A stretch of DNA of 7,685 nucleotides, from NCBI GenBank assembly GCA_937982515.1, contig CALJMB010000031.1, forward strand, positions 1 to 7,685, read 5' to 3'. Position 1 is the stretch's first letter; each line of letters begins with the position of its first letter. The position numbers were made by a program, and so were the translations under genes. The notes under the pieces were generated by a model. It made no database searches, had not been told where the DNA came from, and saw only the letters and a program-made list of their open reading frames with translations. This DNA comes from an uncultured Balneolaceae bacterium. Its GTDB lineage: Bacteria; Bacteroidota; Rhodothermia; Balneolales; Balneolaceae. Of this stretch, positions 5,719 through 7,685 are shown piece after piece.

Positions 5719-7685
<1,967 letters not shown>

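Overview
The window carries seven protein genes in two convergent blocks. It looks like chromosomal DNA from a Bacteroidota-type bacterium. Balneolota or Rhodothermota is my best guess, at moderate confidence. The reasons are the folP-cdaA gene pair, the absence of recognisable Shine-Dalgarno sequences before any start codon, A/T-rich leaders before several starts, and moderate GC content. No rRNA, tRNA, insertion sequence, integrase or CRISPR array is visible.

Plus strand, 60-2509: an arsenosugar biosynthesis block. A radical-SAM enzyme (ArsS type) is followed by two small GT-A-fold glycosyltransferases of the families known as TIGR04282 and TIGR04283. The two transferase genes are 2 bases apart. 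The SAM-dependent arsenite methyltransferase (ArsM) that would supply methylated arsenic is not in the window. The pathway idea is that ArsS attaches a 5'-deoxyadenosyl group to dimethylated arsenic, and later enzymes swap or decorate the sugar. The exact step of each transferase cannot be read from sequence.

Plus strand, 2510-4507: a 255-base gap with several small inverted repeats and one doubtful 39-codon ORF, then folP (dihydropteroate synthase, TTG start) and cdaA (membrane diadenylate cyclase making c-di-AMP). A 60-base spacer between the two genes is built of 7-base units arranged as a hairpin.

Minus strand, 7685-4561: methylmalonyl-CoA mutase (5' end cut off by the window edge), then meaB, its G-protein chaperone. 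Together they interconvert succinyl-CoA and methylmalonyl-CoA with adenosylcobalamin (propionate and odd-chain/branched-chain metabolism) and keep the cofactor loaded. Their 69-base spacer holds a strong hairpin and a 15-base palindrome next to the meaB start.

The genes are from known families. The less explained material is between them: several spacers contain exact or degenerate 7-base repeats, one of them directly against the arsS start codon. The mutase gene is also clearly more GC-rich than its neighbours.
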